Positions 1 through 8,662 of a stretch of DNA of 64,000 nt are shown piece after piece. The stretch's first letter is position 1. Each line of letters opens with the position of its first letter. The stretch comes from an uncultured Alistipes sp. Its GTDB lineage: Bacteria > Bacteroidota > Bacteroidia > Bacteroidales > Rikenellaceae. The notes beneath the pieces were generated by a model. That model was given only the letters and a program-made list of their open reading frames with translations, searched no databases and was not told the DNA's origin. The position numbers and the translations under genes were made by a program. Location: assembly GCA_900539755.1 (NCBI GenBank), contig UQDC01000005.1, forward strand, positions 113,013-177,012, in the 5' to 3' direction.

Positions 1-399
1 AGCGGCGAATGTGATGCTGGTGTATTGATTCACGAAGGACGATTCGTCTATCGCAAAATCGGTTTGCAACTGATTGCCGACCTGGGTGTCGAGTGGGAAA
101 AACTGACCCAGTTACCATTACCTCTTGGTGCCATTGTGGTTTCACGAAACCTCGATTCGGCCACACAACAAAAGATAGATCGGGTATTGCACCGCAGTGT
201 TGCGTATGCCATGGCTCATCCGGCAGCTTCGGCCGATTTTGTCCACCAGTATGCGCAGGAGTTGGATGAAGAGGTAACTCGCAGCCATATCGAGCTGTTT
301 GTCAATAATTATTCGATCGATTTGGGTGCTGAGGGTCGCAAAGCGGTCACTCAACTGCTCGATATTGACAAAGAGAAAGAGGAGGAGTTGTTCGTATGA
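1..399 (+). CDS. mqnD: 1,4-dihydroxy-6-naphthoate synthase, C-terminal part (5' end outside window)
   Basis: This is the C-terminal ~132 residues of MqnD, which converts cyclic de-hypoxanthine futalosine to 1,4-dihydroxy-6-naphthoate in the futalosine route to menaquinone. The frame is open from base 1 with no start codon, so the gene begins upstream; a TTG at 25 is internal. The segment around GVLIHEGRF, followed by a PLPLGAIVV stretch, matches the substrate-binding-protein-like C-terminal lobe of the family. The stop overlaps the bioF start (ATGA), suggesting translational coupling. That menaquinone is made by the futalosine route is inferred from this one gene. Confidence 0.85.
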   Translation, partial: SGECDAGVLIHEGRFVYRKIGLQLIADLGVEWEKLTQLPLPLGAIVVSRNLDSATQQKIDRVLHRSVAYAMAHPAASADFVHQYAQELDEEVTRSHIELFVNNYSIDLGAEGRKAVTQLLDIDKEKEEELFV

Positions 400-1511
400 T
401 GCAGGAGATTCTATCTCGGCTGGAGTCCGAAAACAACCTCCGTACCCTGCCTGATCTCAATCCACAGGGCCTCTACCTCGAACATGACGGCAAGCGTTAT
501 CTCAACCTCTCGTCAAACGACTATCTCGGCATTTCGTGTCGGAGCTTGCACCGCGATTTCATGCGCGAAGTTTGTAATAGCGACGAGTTTCTGCTCAGCA
601 ACCCCTCTTCACGCTTGATTACCGGCAATAGTCCTGATTACACTCGCTTGGAACAGACCCTCTCCAACCTATACGGAGGGAAAGCCGCTTTAGTGTTAGG
701 CTGCGGCTACATGGTTAATTCCGGCATCCTGCCTGCCATCACCGACAAGGGAGATTTGATTCTGGCAGACAAACTGATCCACGCCAGTCTGATCGACGGG
801 CTGCGGCTCTGTCAGGCCGAATGGCAGCGGTTCAACCACAACGATATGGAGCACCTCGAACGGTTGTTGAAACGGTATAGAGCTAACTACCGTCAGGTTT
901 GGGTGGTTACCGAATCCATCTTCAGTATGGATGGAGATCGGGCGCCGCTTCGTCAGTTGCAACAACTCAAAGAGCAATACGATCTGAAACTCTATTTGGA
1001 TGAGGCACACGCTTTCGGGGTATGTGGGCCGGACGGACGGGGTTTGGCTGCTGAAGAGGGTGTCGATTGCGACATCATGATCGCCACTTTGGGTAAGGCG
1101 ATTGCTTCGCAGGGGGCATTTGTGGTGACCGATTCACTGACCCGAGACTTTTTGGTCAACCGCATGCGCACCTTGATCTTCTCCACCGCACTTCCCCCCA
1201 TCTTATTAAGATGGTCTGAATATGTTATCAGCCGTCTGCCGCAGATGGAAGATTGGCGTCAACACCTTCGGGATTTGTCCCGACTGTTGACCGGAGATAC
1301 CTCCTCGACTCACATCATTCCGATCATGGCCGGAGAGAACCGACGAGCCATCGAGATGAGTGAACGTTTCCGGGAGTCCGGCTTCTGGGTCATGCCGATC
1401 CGAACCCCGACCGTACCGCAAGGCAAGGCGCGTGTACGCGTCTCATTACATGCAGCCCTGCCCGATGAAGCTATTGTAAAATTCAAAGAGGTATGGAACA
1501 GCATTGGATAA
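396..1511 (+). CDS. bioF: 8-amino-7-oxononanoate synthase (BioF)
   Basis: PLP-dependent alpha-oxoamine synthase that condenses pimeloyl-ACP (or -CoA) with L-alanine to 8-amino-7-oxononanoate, the first step of biotin ring assembly. Visible marks are the N-terminal SSNDYLGIS motif (about residues 39-47), a glycine-rich GNSPDYTRLE segment, the DEAHAFGVCG cofactor-binding motif (about 202-211) and the PLP lysine in TLGKAIASQG (K234). At 371 residues it is close to the usual 380-390. ATG at 396 overlaps the mqnD stop by 4 bases; a second ATG at 399 is possible. The 3' end overlaps bioG by 19 bases, so bioF-bioG-bioC form one compact operon. Biotin made here would serve the biotin carrier protein at 17.6 kb. 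Confidence 0.95.
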   Translation: MMQEILSRLESENNLRTLPDLNPQGLYLEHDGKRYLNLSSNDYLGISCRSLHRDFMREVCNSDEFLLSNPSSRLITGNSPDYTRLEQTLSNLYGGKAALVLGCGYMVNSGILPAITDKGDLILADKLIHASLIDGLRLCQAEWQRFNHNDMEHLERLLKRYRANYRQVWVVTESIFSMDGDRAPLRQLQQLKEQYDLKLYLDEAHAFGVCGPDGRGLAAEEGVDCDIMIATLGKAIASQGAFVVTDSLTRDFLVNRMRTLIFSTALPPILLRWSEYVISRLPQMEDWRQHLRDLSRLLTGDTSSTHIIPIMAGENRRAIEMSERFRESGFWVMPIRTPTVPQGKARVRVSLHAALPDEAIVKFKEVWNSIG

Positions 1512-2179
1512 CCCGCGAAGAGAATCGAGATCTGATTATTTACGCTTTAGGGTGGGGGGGCGACTACCATCTTGTCGATCACATCCGTCCAGAAGGGTAT
1601 GATTTGCTCTGCACATACGACTACCGAACAATCAGTCCGGTTTCTCCAGAGAGTGTAGCCCGTTACAGGCGAATCTATTTGTTTGCCTGGTCATTTGGTG
1701 TGTGGGTGTCTGAGCTGATCTTCAGGGGAATCACGTTTTACCGGACCGTCGCCATGAACGGTACCCCGCTTCCCATTAACAACCGTTACGGTATCCCTGC
1801 CAAAGCCTTCACCGTCACATTGAAAGGGATGGAACGGGCCGGTTGTGACACCTTTAATCGTCGCACTTTCGGTAATAGTTACAATCGGCTTGCCGACTGG
1901 CTTGAATGCCGTCCCTTCGCAGAGAAGTATGACGAATTGCAAAAACTGTATGGCGCTTCGACCAAAGCCTATAGCCCTACCATTCGCTGGAGTCATGCCA
2001 TCATCGGCGAAGCGGATGTCATTTTTCCGCCGGCCAATGTGAAGGCGTATTGGGACGACGAATCACCGGCTACTGAAGTACAGCTCGTTCCCGAAATGCC
2101 GCATTATCCCTATGCTGATCCTGAAATCGTATTGTCCCAATTGTCGGCCGATACGCTATCGAAATTACGCCATGAGTGA
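1493..2179 (+). CDS. bioG: Pimeloyl-ACP methyl ester esterase, BioG type (DUF452)
   Basis: BioG is an alpha/beta-hydrolase-like esterase that removes the methyl group from pimeloyl-ACP methyl ester, ending the BioC-disguised chain extension and releasing pimeloyl-ACP for BioF. The protein has the family N-terminus with an ALGWGG motif (19-23) and the nucleophile elbow AWSFGVW, serine at about position 67. Its 228 residues fit the DUF452 family. It starts inside the 3' end of bioF and its stop overlaps the bioC start, consistent with coupled translation. In other bacteria BioH, BioK or BioJ replace it; BioG next to BioC is common in Bacteroidota. Confidence 0.88.
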   Translation: MEQHWITREENRDLIIYALGWGGDYHLVDHIRPEGYDLLCTYDYRTISPVSPESVARYRRIYLFAWSFGVWVSELIFRGITFYRTVAMNGTPLPINNRYGIPAKAFTVTLKGMERAGCDTFNRRTFGNSYNRLADWLECRPFAEKYDELQKLYGASTKAYSPTIRWSHAIIGEADVIFPPANVKAYWDDESPATEVQLVPEMPHYPYADPEIVLSQLSADTLSKLRHE

Positions 2180-2939
2180 CAAAGATCTGCTGAGAAATCG
2201 TTTTGCAGCCAACCTGCACAGTTATAATTCGCTGGCTATCGTTCAGCAGCAAATTTGTGATGAGTTGGCAAATATGCTCTCGGCCCACATTGAGCCGAAG
2301 CACATTGCACGCGGTTTGGAGATCGGAACCGGTACCGGATTTCTCACTCGCCGATTACTTGAGCTTTGCCCCCATGCTACATGGGCCTTAAATGATCTGG
2401 TGGAGGGCTCGGCTAATTTTTTGGAAGCCTATACTCGCAATCATGCAATTCGTTTCCAATGGGGTGATGCGGAAGATCTGGCACAGTTCTCCGATAGACC
2501 GTATGATCTGATCGCCACAGCATCGACTGTACAGTGGTTCGATCATTTGCCTATATTTATTAAATCTCTTCCTGAACTGCTTTCAGAGACGGGGGTGATC
2601 GCTTTGAGCACTTTCGGTCCGGACAATTTTATTGAGATCAGAACCACCACCGGAGACGGTTTGGATTACTATACGGCTGACGAACTGTCCAAACTGTTTC
2701 AACAGGCTGGATTGACTATTTTGGAGTGCAAAGAGTACATTCGTCAATTAAATTTCGATTCGCCTACTGCCGTACTGCGCCACATCAAAGCGACCGGGGT
2801 CAATGCGATCCACAAAAGTCGTTGGACTCCACGTCGCCTGACACAGTTTGAGACCGATTATCGCACCCAATACTCAACCCCCACTGGTGAGGTTACCATT
2901 ACTTATCATCCGATTCTGATCGTAGCACAAAAATCTTAA
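2172..2939 (+). CDS. bioC: Malonyl-ACP O-methyltransferase BioC
   Basis: SAM-dependent methyltransferase that methylates malonyl-ACP so that fatty acid synthesis can elongate it to pimeloyl-ACP methyl ester. The family N-terminus (RNRFAANLHSYNSLA) is present, followed by the SAM-binding motif LEIGTGTGFLT and a conserved STVQWFDHL segment. I chose the ATG at 2172, giving 255 residues, because it overlaps the bioG stop and matches the family N-terminus; an upstream ATG at 2112 would add 20 residues unlike the family. Last gene of the bioF-bioG-bioC run. bioA, bioD and bioB are not in this window. Confidence 0.92.
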   Translation: MSDKDLLRNRFAANLHSYNSLAIVQQQICDELANMLSAHIEPKHIARGLEIGTGTGFLTRRLLELCPHATWALNDLVEGSANFLEAYTRNHAIRFQWGDAEDLAQFSDRPYDLIATASTVQWFDHLPIFIKSLPELLSETGVIALSTFGPDNFIEIRTTTGDGLDYYTADELSKLFQQAGLTILECKEYIRQLNFDSPTAVLRHIKATGVNAIHKSRWTPRRLTQFETDYRTQYSTPTGEVTITYHPILIVAQKS

Positions 2940-3378
2940 CAACAAACAGTAAAATAGAGAAGTCTGCTTCTCTTAAAAGACCTTTTAATCTTTTGTTGCA
3001 TAGGTACAGATGCCATGCGGCTTGTGATCTGGAATGTCTGTTGACATCATGAATCAAAAGCGATATATTGCTTTGCACTGTCATCCAACAAGGGGCTATG
3101 AAAGAGTAGAGGCGGGGCTGTTTGTTTCGTGTATTCTTCCATCTGGGATTATCTTTACCGCTACTCACTCAGCGTTTAGGTAATCAAAAAACGTAGCGGG
3201 AAGCGCGATTGTTGTTTATTCAAATAATTACGGAATCTGAAACTGTTATATTGAAATAGACCGTTGCTCGTACCTCCTTGTTTTATGGAGGTGACGACCT
3301 TTGCCTTACTTCAAAATCAATAAAAATATCTGAAACGATCTGGAAGAGCTCCCCAGTCAATAAAAGATTCAAAAAATA
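2940..3378. other. Gene-free stretch between bioC and rnpB
   Basis: About 440 bases with no convincing gene. A short hairpin at 2956-2973 (7-bp stem AGAGAAG/CTTCTCT, 4-base loop) follows bioC but has only a weak T-tract, so it is at best a weak terminator. A minus-strand open frame here (2899-3168) has no family features and overlaps bioC. The T-rich sequence just below 3379 on the minus strand follows the P1 helix of RNase P RNA and may end that transcript. Confidence 0.5.
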
Positions 3379-3747
3379 CACAGCAGGATGTATAAGCCGG
3401 GTTCTGTACCTACAAGAAGGTCTCTGCCATTTATCTAGGCCGACGGTCACCCGCACGACTCATCAGCAACCTACCCCCCGACATCGGACGAGCAATCCTA
3501 CTGCGTCGGTATACATGGTCTTGCAACCCGTCAGGCGTACGGCCAAAGTGTGTCGCCACACCCGCGGTGGGCTCTTACCCCGCCTTTTCACCCTTACCGA
3601 AATTGCGAGCAATTCCGGCGGTTATTTTCTGTTACACTACTATTCCCTTACGGAAATCTTCCCGTTAGGAAGGACGGTGCTCTGTGTTGCCCGGACTTTC
3701 CTCCCCCTCCGAACAGACGGAGGCAGCGGCAGAGCCATCCTGCTGTG
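3379..3747 (-). ncRNA. rnpB: RNase P RNA (rnpB), bacterial type A
   Basis: Catalytic RNA of RNase P, which matures tRNA 5' ends. On the minus strand the conserved 5' core GAGGAAAGTCCGGGC lies at about 3694-3708, and the conserved 3' end ACAGAACCCGGCTTAT at about 3392-3407. The termini form a perfect 12-bp P1 helix: CACAGCAGGATG read from 3747 to 3736 pairs with CATCCTGCTGTG read from 3390 to 3379. These ends give about 369 nt, a normal size. A Bacteroidota promoter element at 3753-3760 places the transcription start at the P1 5' end. The open frame reading across this RNA on the plus strand is not a gene. Confidence 0.96.
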
Positions 3748-3752
3748 CGGGG

Positions 3753-3760
3753 CAAAGGTA
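3753..3760 (-). promoter_or_regulatory. Promoter -7 element TACCTTTG of rnpB
   Basis: Exact match to the Bacteroidota -7 consensus TAnnTTTG. It predicts a start about 7 bases downstream, near 3746-3747, the first base of the RNase P P1 helix. Confidence 0.8.
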
Positions 3761-3804
3761 AGCAACAATCGGCAGACAACCATACGCAATAACCATTTTA
3801 TTGT

Positions 3805-3812
3805 TACTTTTG
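3805..3812 (+). promoter_or_regulatory. Promoter -7 element TACTTTTG of queA
   Basis: Exact TAnnTTTG match 40 bases before the queA start, divergent from the rnpB promoter about 50 bases away. Predicted start near 3819. Confidence 0.7.
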
Positions 3813-3851
3813 CGCTTGCCGCAACTCTGATTAGGAGAAGATAACGGCAAG

Positions 3852-5081
3852 GTGACTTATATTTTTGTGACTGTGAAAAACAACGACCTGCTCATATCCG
3901 ACTACAATTATCCGCTACCCGAAGAGCGCATTGCCAAATTTCCGCTTGAAAAACGGGAGATGTCCAAATTGTTGATTTACAACAAAGGCAATATTTCCGA
4001 AAGTCAGTTTTATCACATTGGAGAGTTTCTGCCCCAGGGATCCATGCTGGTCTTCAACAACACAAAAGTGATTCGTGCTCGACTGATTTTTCATAAACCA
4101 ACTGGGGCGCGAATCGAGATTTTCTGTCTCGAACCATACGATCCTGCCGATTATGAACGTGCTTTTGCAGTTAAAGGTTCTTGCAAATGGAGTTGTATTG
4201 TTGGCAATCTCAAGAAATGGAAAGAGGATGATCTGCATATCGATTTTGAGGTGGATGGACAACCGAGACGCTTGACTGCGCGCAAAGCCGAGCAGGGCGA
4301 ACGGGAGCAGATCATCGAGTTCAGTTGGGATGGTGATCAAAGTTTCGGACAGTTACTTGAGACTTTGGGGCGCATTCCGATTCCTCCTTATCTCTGTCGT
4401 GAAAGCGAGGAGTTGGACAACAGCCGTTACCAAACTGTCTATTCGAAATTCGAAGGTTCGGTTGCAGCACCTACAGCTGGACTCCATTTCACACCCGAAG
4501 TGATCGACTCCCTGCGTCACGAGGGGCACCTTACGGATGAGGTAACGCTTCACGTTGGGGCTGGTACTTTTCTGCCGGTGAAAACTAATGAGGTGGTGCA
4601 GCATAAAATGCATACGGAGCATTTCGAAATCAAACTCTCCATCGTACGCAATCTAATTGCTCATCTTGGCAATGTCATAGCGGTTGGGACCACCAGTGTT
4701 CGCACCCTTGAGTCGCTTTGTGCACTCGGGTGGCGTATTCAGCAGACTGGAACATCTGATGCAGAACGTCCGATAGGGCAGTGGGAAATTTACGATATTC
4801 CGGATGAACAAGAGACTCTGCCTCTGTTGACGGCATTGGCAAATTACCTGGACAAACAGGGATTGGATCATCTCAAGACAGCTACTCAGATTATGATCAT
4901 GCCTGGTTATCGGTATCGTATTGTTCGTGGCATTATCACCAATTTCCATCAGCCACAAAGTACTTTGTTGCTGCTTGTTTCGGCATTAATCGGAGAAAAT
5001 TGGCGCAAAGTGTATGATTATGCGTTGAACAATGATTTCCGGTTCTTAAGCTATGGTGACAGTTCTTTGTTGCTCCCTTAG
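3852..5081 (+). CDS. queA: S-adenosylmethionine:tRNA ribosyltransferase-isomerase QueA
   Basis: QueA transfers and isomerises the ribosyl group of SAM onto 7-aminomethyl-7-deazaguanine in tRNA to make epoxyqueuosine. Family blocks are clear: the N-terminal SDYNYPLPEERIAKFPL, MLVFNNTKVIRARL, GRIPIPPYL, SVAAPTAGLHFT, HVGAGTFLPV, TTSVRTLESL and the C-terminal TNFHQPQSTLLLLVSAL. At 409 residues it is longer than the ~345-residue proteobacterial enzyme but normal for Bacteroidota. The start is GTG at 3852; the conserved part begins about 15 residues later, so the exact start is a little uncertain. It is a single-gene unit with its own promoter, closed by the terminator at 5258-5290. Confidence 0.95.
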   Translation: MTYIFVTVKNNDLLISDYNYPLPEERIAKFPLEKREMSKLLIYNKGNISESQFYHIGEFLPQGSMLVFNNTKVIRARLIFHKPTGARIEIFCLEPYDPADYERAFAVKGSCKWSCIVGNLKKWKEDDLHIDFEVDGQPRRLTARKAEQGEREQIIEFSWDGDQSFGQLLETLGRIPIPPYLCRESEELDNSRYQTVYSKFEGSVAAPTAGLHFTPEVIDSLRHEGHLTDEVTLHVGAGTFLPVKTNEVVQHKMHTEHFEIKLSIVRNLIAHLGNVIAVGTTSVRTLESLCALGWRIQQTGTSDAERPIGQWEIYDIPDEQETLPLLTALANYLDKQGLDHLKTATQIMIMPGYRYRIVRGIITNFHQPQSTLLLLVSALIGENWRKVYDYALNNDFRFLSYGDSSLLLP

Positions 5082-5257
5082 TTGACATATGCCTGAATGT
5101 AAAGGCTATATTGGAAATCGATTTTGGCCTAAATTAATTCACTTAGTGGAGCAAGATATATCGAATGAGATACCATTAAGTAACCCTATTCAAAGAGTTT
5201 TGCGGATACAGCGATAGGGAGGTCTTAAAAGATTGCCAGAACAGTTGAAGCAATCAT

Positions 5258-5290
5258 AAAAAAAGCGGGATCTAAAATCCCGCTTTTTTT
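5258..5290. terminator. Bidirectional terminator between queA and secA
   Basis: A-tract, stem AGCGGGA (5264-5270) with TCCCGCT (5278-5284), then seven T. It works for queA on the plus strand and, through the matching A-tract, for secA on the minus strand. Confidence 0.9.
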
Positions 5291-5308
5291 ATGAATCGAT
5301 TTAGCTAA

Positions 5309-8300
5309 CTATTCGTTGCGTCCGTGGCAATGTTTGTATTTTTTACCACTACCGCAAGGACATGGATCATTTCGTCCTACTTTTTTGTCAACATGGATAG
5401 GTGCAGGTTTGCTTTTATCACCTTGTCCTGCAGCTGCTGCAGCCTCCATGCGAGAGGTTTGCATGCGTGACATATCGGTGCGCTGCGGTTTTACAGGTTG
5501 TTGCGGAGCGCTCTCCTGATTTTCGCGAATCGGAATCATCGCTTTGAACAGCGTGGACAATATCTCGCGGTTCACCTTCTCCAACATTTTGCTGAAGAGG
5601 TTGAACGACTCGAACTTGTAGATCAACAGCGGATCTTTCTGTTCGTAGGTGGCGTTCTGAACGCTTTGGCGCAATTGGTCCATTTCGCGCAGGTGGTCTT
5701 TCCAGTTTTCATCGATCGTAGTCAGAACAACGATTGTGCTGAAACATTTGAAGACCTCTTTGCACTGTGATTCGTATGCCTTTTTCAGATTAACAGGGAC
5801 ATTGTATCCGCGGAAACCATCCGTAATTGGGATGTAGATGTTTTCAAACTTATCACCCTGCTCTTCATATACTCGTTTGATAACGGGGTAGGCTGTTGTT
5901 GCAACCGAATTGATACGGCGTTTGTAAGCCTCCTGGAAATCTTTGACTACCATGCCGGTCAGCATGGCTTTATTCGCAGCTTTGTAGGTTGCTTCGTCGA
6001 ACGAAGGTTGTACAGCGACTTGACGAATCATGTTGAACTTGAACTCCTCGAAATCCATATCGCCATTCTCTTCGACGAATGTTTGAGCAAAGTCCATCAT
6101 GATGTTGTTCAGATCGACCTCGATGCGTTCTCCATAGAGTGCGTGGCGGCGTTGTGTATAGATCACTTCACGCTGCGAGTTCATCACATCATCGTATTCC
6201 AGCAGACGTTTACGGATACCGAAGTTGTTCTCTTCAACTTTACGTTGAGCCCGCTCGATTGCGCGAGACATCATACCGGCCTGAATTACTTCACCCTCTT
6301 TGAGACCCATGCGGTCCATCAGTTTGGCGATACGTTCCGAACCGAACAGACGCATCAGGTTGTCTTCCAGTGATACATAGAACTGAGAAGAACCGGGGTC
6401 TCCCTGACGACCGGCACGACCACGCAACTGGCGGTCCACACGGCGGGATTCGTGACGCTCGGTACCGATGATGGCCAAACCTCCGGCAGCTTTCACTTCG
6501 GGAGAAAGTTTGATATCGGTACCACGACCGGCCATGTTGGTCGCAATGGTTACCTGTCCGGTTTGACCTGCTTCAGCAACGATCTGAGCCTCGAGCTGGT
6601 GCTGTTTAGCATTCAGTACGTTGTGTTTGATGCCGCGCAGTTTCAGCATGCGGCTGAGCAACTCTGAGATCTCGACAGAAGTGGTACCCACCAATACGGG
6701 GCGTCCTTGTTTGATCAAAGCGTCGATCTCCTCAATTACCGCAGCATATTTTTCACGTTTGGTGCGGTAGATCAGGTCATCTTTGTCGTCACGGATTACA
6801 GGACGGTTTGTCGGGATTACTACAACGTCCAGTTTGTAGATGTTCCAGAACTCACTTGCCTCGGTCTCAGCTGTACCGGTCATACCGGCCAACTTGTGGT
6901 ACATACGGAAGTAGTTCTGCAACGTAACGGTGGCGAAAGTCTGAGTAGCAGCCTCGACTTTGACACGCTCTTTGGCTTCGATTGCCTGGTGCAGACCGTC
7001 CGAATAGCGACGACCTTCCAGGATACGGCCAGTCTGTTCATCGACGATCTTCACTTTGTTGTCGATCACCACATACTCTACATCCTTTTCGAACATGCTG
7101 TATGCCTTGAGCAGCTGATTGACGGTGTGTACACGCTCAGAGCGGATTGCGTAGTCATTCAGTACAGCATCTTTTTTGGCTGCTTTTTCTTCACCAGAGA
7201 TATTCTCTTTTTCGATGTCTGCAATGCAAGAGCCGATGTCTGGCAGCACAAAGAAGCCATCTTCACCAACGCTTCTTGACAGCGCTTCATGACCTTTATC
7301 CTGCAGCTCTACGGAGTTCAACTTTTCGTCGATTACAAAGTAGAGATCATCGACAATTTCCGGCATACGGCGGTTGTTGTCCTGCATATAGATGTTCTCG
7401 GTCTTGAGCATCATGGCTTTCATACCCGGCTCGCTGAGGAATTTGATCAGCGGTTTGTATTTGGGCAGACCTTTGTGAGCACGATATAGCAGGATACTAC
7501 CTTCCTCCGTTTTGCCTTCTGAAATCAATCTTTTGGCATCGGCCAACAGCTGAGTTACCAGGTTGCGCTGAAGATTGAAGAGATTTTCAACGGCGCCACG
7601 GTACTGTTCGAACATCTGGTCGTCGCCTTTGGGAACAGGACCTGAGATGATCAACGGTGTACGGGCATCATCAATCAATACGGAGTCCACCTCATCGACG
7701 ATCGCAAAGTGATGTTTGCGCTGTACCAGATCGTCGGGAGAGATCGACATATTGTCACGCAGGTAGTCGAAACCGTATTCGTTGTTGGTACCGAAGGTGA
7801 TATCGGCCATGTAGGCTTTGCGACGAGCTGCCGAATTTGGCTTGTGTTTGTCGATGCAATCTACCGAGAGCCCATGGAATTGGTAAAGCGGTCCCATCCA
7901 CTCCGAGTCACGGCGAGCCAGATAGTCATTGACGGTCACCATGTGCACGCCTTTCTTGGCCAGTGCATTCAGGAATACGGGCAGTGTTGCTACGAGGGTC
8001 TTACCTTCACCGGTTGCCATTTCGGCGATTTTACCTTTATGCAGAACGACGCCACCAAAGAGCTGACAGTCGTAGTGAATCATATCCCAGGTGATTTTGT
8101 TGCCTCCAGCGGTCCATGAGTTGCTGTAAATGGCCTTGTCGCCTTCGATGCGGATGAAATCCTTTTCGGCGGCGAGATCACGGTCGAAGTCGGTAGCGGT
8201 AACGACCACTTCGCTGTTTTGGGTGAAACGGCGGGCCGTATCCTTCATGATAGCGAAGGCTTCGGGCAGAATCTCATCGAGCTTCTCTTCGATTTTGCGA

Positions 8301-8596
8301 TCGATCTCTTCGGTCAGATGGTCGATCTTGCGTGAGATCTCCTCTTTTTCATCGAGAGAGGTCTCCATGTTTTCGAGTTTGGCTTTCAGATCGGTAATCT
8401 GGGCCTCATCATCAGCAATATATGCAGCGACAGCTGCTTGTAGAGCTGCGCTGTGTGCACGCAATTCATCGTTGGAGAGTTGTTCGATTTGAGGATATAT
8501 CTCCTTGATTTTGTTTACATAAGGTTCAATCTCTTTTCGATCTTTGTCGCTTTTTGTTCCAAAGAACATTTTCAGCAATCCGGTAACTAAGCCCAT
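5309..8596 (-). CDS. secA: Preprotein translocase ATPase SecA
   Basis: Motor ATPase that pushes unfolded preproteins through SecYEG. Visible parts are the Walker A motif GEGKTLVATLP, the Walker B/DEAD box IVDEVDSVLIDDARTPLI, the nucleotide-binding-domain-2 helicase motifs NMAGRGTDIKL and QLRGRAGRQGDPGSS, and a C-terminal zinc-binding tail (VGRNDPCPCGSGKKYKHCHG). At 1,095 residues it is the long Bacteroidota form, with insertions relative to the ~900-residue E. coli protein, including an N-terminal coiled-coil-like stretch. A promoter element lies at 8651-8658 and a terminator follows, so it is probably transcribed alone. Confidence 0.98.
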   Translation of the reverse strand: MGLVTGLLKMFFGTKSDKDRKEIEPYVNKIKEIYPQIEQLSNDELRAHSAALQAAVAAYIADDEAQITDLKAKLENMETSLDEKEEISRKIDHLTEEIDRKIEEKLDEILPEAFAIMKDTARRFTQNSEVVVTATDFDRDLAAEKDFIRIEGDKAIYSNSWTAGGNKITWDMIHYDCQLFGGVVLHKGKIAEMATGEGKTLVATLPVFLNALAKKGVHMVTVNDYLARRDSEWMGPLYQFHGLSVDCIDKHKPNSAARRKAYMADITFGTNNEYGFDYLRDNMSISPDDLVQRKHHFAIVDEVDSVLIDDARTPLIISGPVPKGDDQMFEQYRGAVENLFNLQRNLVTQLLADAKRLISEGKTEEGSILLYRAHKGLPKYKPLIKFLSEPGMKAMMLKTENIYMQDNNRRMPEIVDDLYFVIDEKLNSVELQDKGHEALSRSVGEDGFFVLPDIGSCIADIEKENISGEEKAAKKDAVLNDYAIRSERVHTVNQLLKAYSMFEKDVEYVVIDNKVKIVDEQTGRILEGRRYSDGLHQAIEAKERVKVEAATQTFATVTLQNYFRMYHKLAGMTGTAETEASEFWNIYKLDVVVIPTNRPVIRDDKDDLIYRTKREKYAAVIEEIDALIKQGRPVLVGTTSVEISELLSRMLKLRGIKHNVLNAKQHQLEAQIVAEAGQTGQVTIATNMAGRGTDIKLSPEVKAAGGLAIIGTERHESRRVDRQLRGRAGRQGDPGSSQFYVSLEDNLMRLFGSERIAKLMDRMGLKEGEVIQAGMMSRAIERAQRKVEENNFGIRKRLLEYDDVMNSQREVIYTQRRHALYGERIEVDLNNIMMDFAQTFVEENGDMDFEEFKFNMIRQVAVQPSFDEATYKAANKAMLTGMVVKDFQEAYKRRINSVATTAYPVIKRVYEEQGDKFENIYIPITDGFRGYNVPVNLKKAYESQCKEVFKCFSTIVVLTTIDENWKDHLREMDQLRQSVQNATYEQKDPLLIYKFESFNLFSKMLEKVNREILSTLFKAMIPIRENQESAPQQPVKPQRTDMSRMQTSRMEAAAAAGQGDKSKPAPIHVDKKVGRNDPCPCGSGKKYKHCHGRNE

Positions 8597-8650
8597 AATT
8601 GTCGTTGGAAAAACTATTTGTAATTGAATTAGGTTTCAAAATTGATCCGC

Positions 8651-8658
8651 CAAAGATA
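8651..8658 (-). promoter_or_regulatory. Promoter -7 element TATCTTTG of secA
   Basis: Exact TAnnTTTG match about 55 bases upstream of the secA ATG, only a few bases past the DUF2851 stop codon. secA therefore need not be read through from its neighbour. Confidence 0.75.
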
Positions 8659-8662
8659 CGAT

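Noticed and set aside
3278..3844. Plus-strand open frame of 188 codons
   Set aside because: It runs across RNase P RNA, whose conserved core and P1 helix explain the sequence.
6707..7279. Long plus-strand open frames antisense to secA
   Set aside because: Caused by the codon bias of secA on the other strand; no family similarity.
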